This document shows, one piece after another, positions 63,994 to 64,000 of a stretch of DNA of 64,000 nt (positions are counted from its first letter, which is position 1; each line of letters opens with the position of its first letter). This DNA is from Diaminobutyricibacter sp. McL0608 (GTDB taxonomy: Bacteria; Actinomycetota; Actinomycetes; Actinomycetales; Microbacteriaceae). Both the position numbers and the translations under genes were made by a program. The notes under the pieces were generated by a model that searched no databases, was not told the DNA's origin, and saw only the letters and a list, made by a program, of their open reading frames with translations. The DNA lies in NCBI RefSeq assembly GCF_039613825.1, contig NZ_CP154826.1, positions 992,001-1,056,000 of the forward strand, given 5' to 3'.

Positions 63994-64000
63994 GTGCTCC

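Overview
The window is GC-rich (roughly two thirds G+C), densely coded DNA from an actinobacterium. No gap between genes exceeds about 230 bases. Two WhiB proteins, MtrA-MtrB-LpqB, an Rv3235-family protein, a fused Kgd-type 2-oxoglutarate dehydrogenase, GuaB1, a SigH/RsrA pair and a PdtaS-like kinase all fit Actinobacteria. Gene order from manA to secA, and again from the Rv3235-like gene to sigH, parallels the Mycobacterium tuberculosis Rv3219-Rv3260 region. No mycolate genes are present, and the surface-glycan genes plus the DUF222/HNH nuclease suggest Microbacteriaceae. The genus cannot be set from sequence alone.

Layout. (1) 1-8.1 kb is a surface-polysaccharide cluster: four glycosyltransferases, a Wzx-like flippase and two tandem O-antigen-ligase-like proteins. 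(2) 8.2-20.5 kb holds a glutaryl-CoA-dehydrogenase-like enzyme, manA, galE, whiB2, a 1031-residue membrane glycosyltransferase overlapping a DUF5719 protein, a zincin-like protein, DUF3499, phosphomannomutase and sahH. Sugar-nucleotide supply (ManA, ManB, GalE) thus sits beside envelope glycosyltransferases and a septation regulator. (3) 20.5-30.8 kb holds a cyclase-family enzyme with an RDD protein, a SpoIIM-like protein, an aquaporin, a glycosyltransferase, and a five-gene overlapping operon DUF58-MoxR-DUF4350-DUF4129-membrane protein. (4) 31.0-39.6 kb is mtrA-mtrB-lpqB-comF-hpf-secA, which couples cell-wall signalling, ribosome hibernation and protein export. (5) 39.7-45.7 kb holds an XRE regulator divergent from an SDR gene, an Rv3235-family gene, a PdtaS-like kinase, whiB1 and small conserved genes. 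(6) 45.7-49.7 kb is bcp-rsgA-aroA divergent from sigH-rsrA. (7) 49.7-56.1 kb has a VOC protein, kgd and guaB1. (8) 56.2-58.5 kb is a small accessory patch: an unknown membrane protein and an HNH nuclease. (9) 58.6-64.0 kb has GAPDH, a GlxA-type regulator, an lldD-like/lldR-like operon and a secreted NlpC/P60 protein.

Regulatory sequence is unusually readable. Several genes start seven bases after a TAGnnT hexamer, the pattern of leaderless actinobacterial transcripts. The sigH gene carries a SigH-type promoter that overlaps the start of aroA, and a second possible start inside the gene. The lldR-like gene is preceded by two abutting perfect 15-base palindromes. Palindromes also mark the whiB2, whiB1 and aquaporin upstream regions. 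No tRNA, rRNA, CRISPR array or insertion sequence was recognised.
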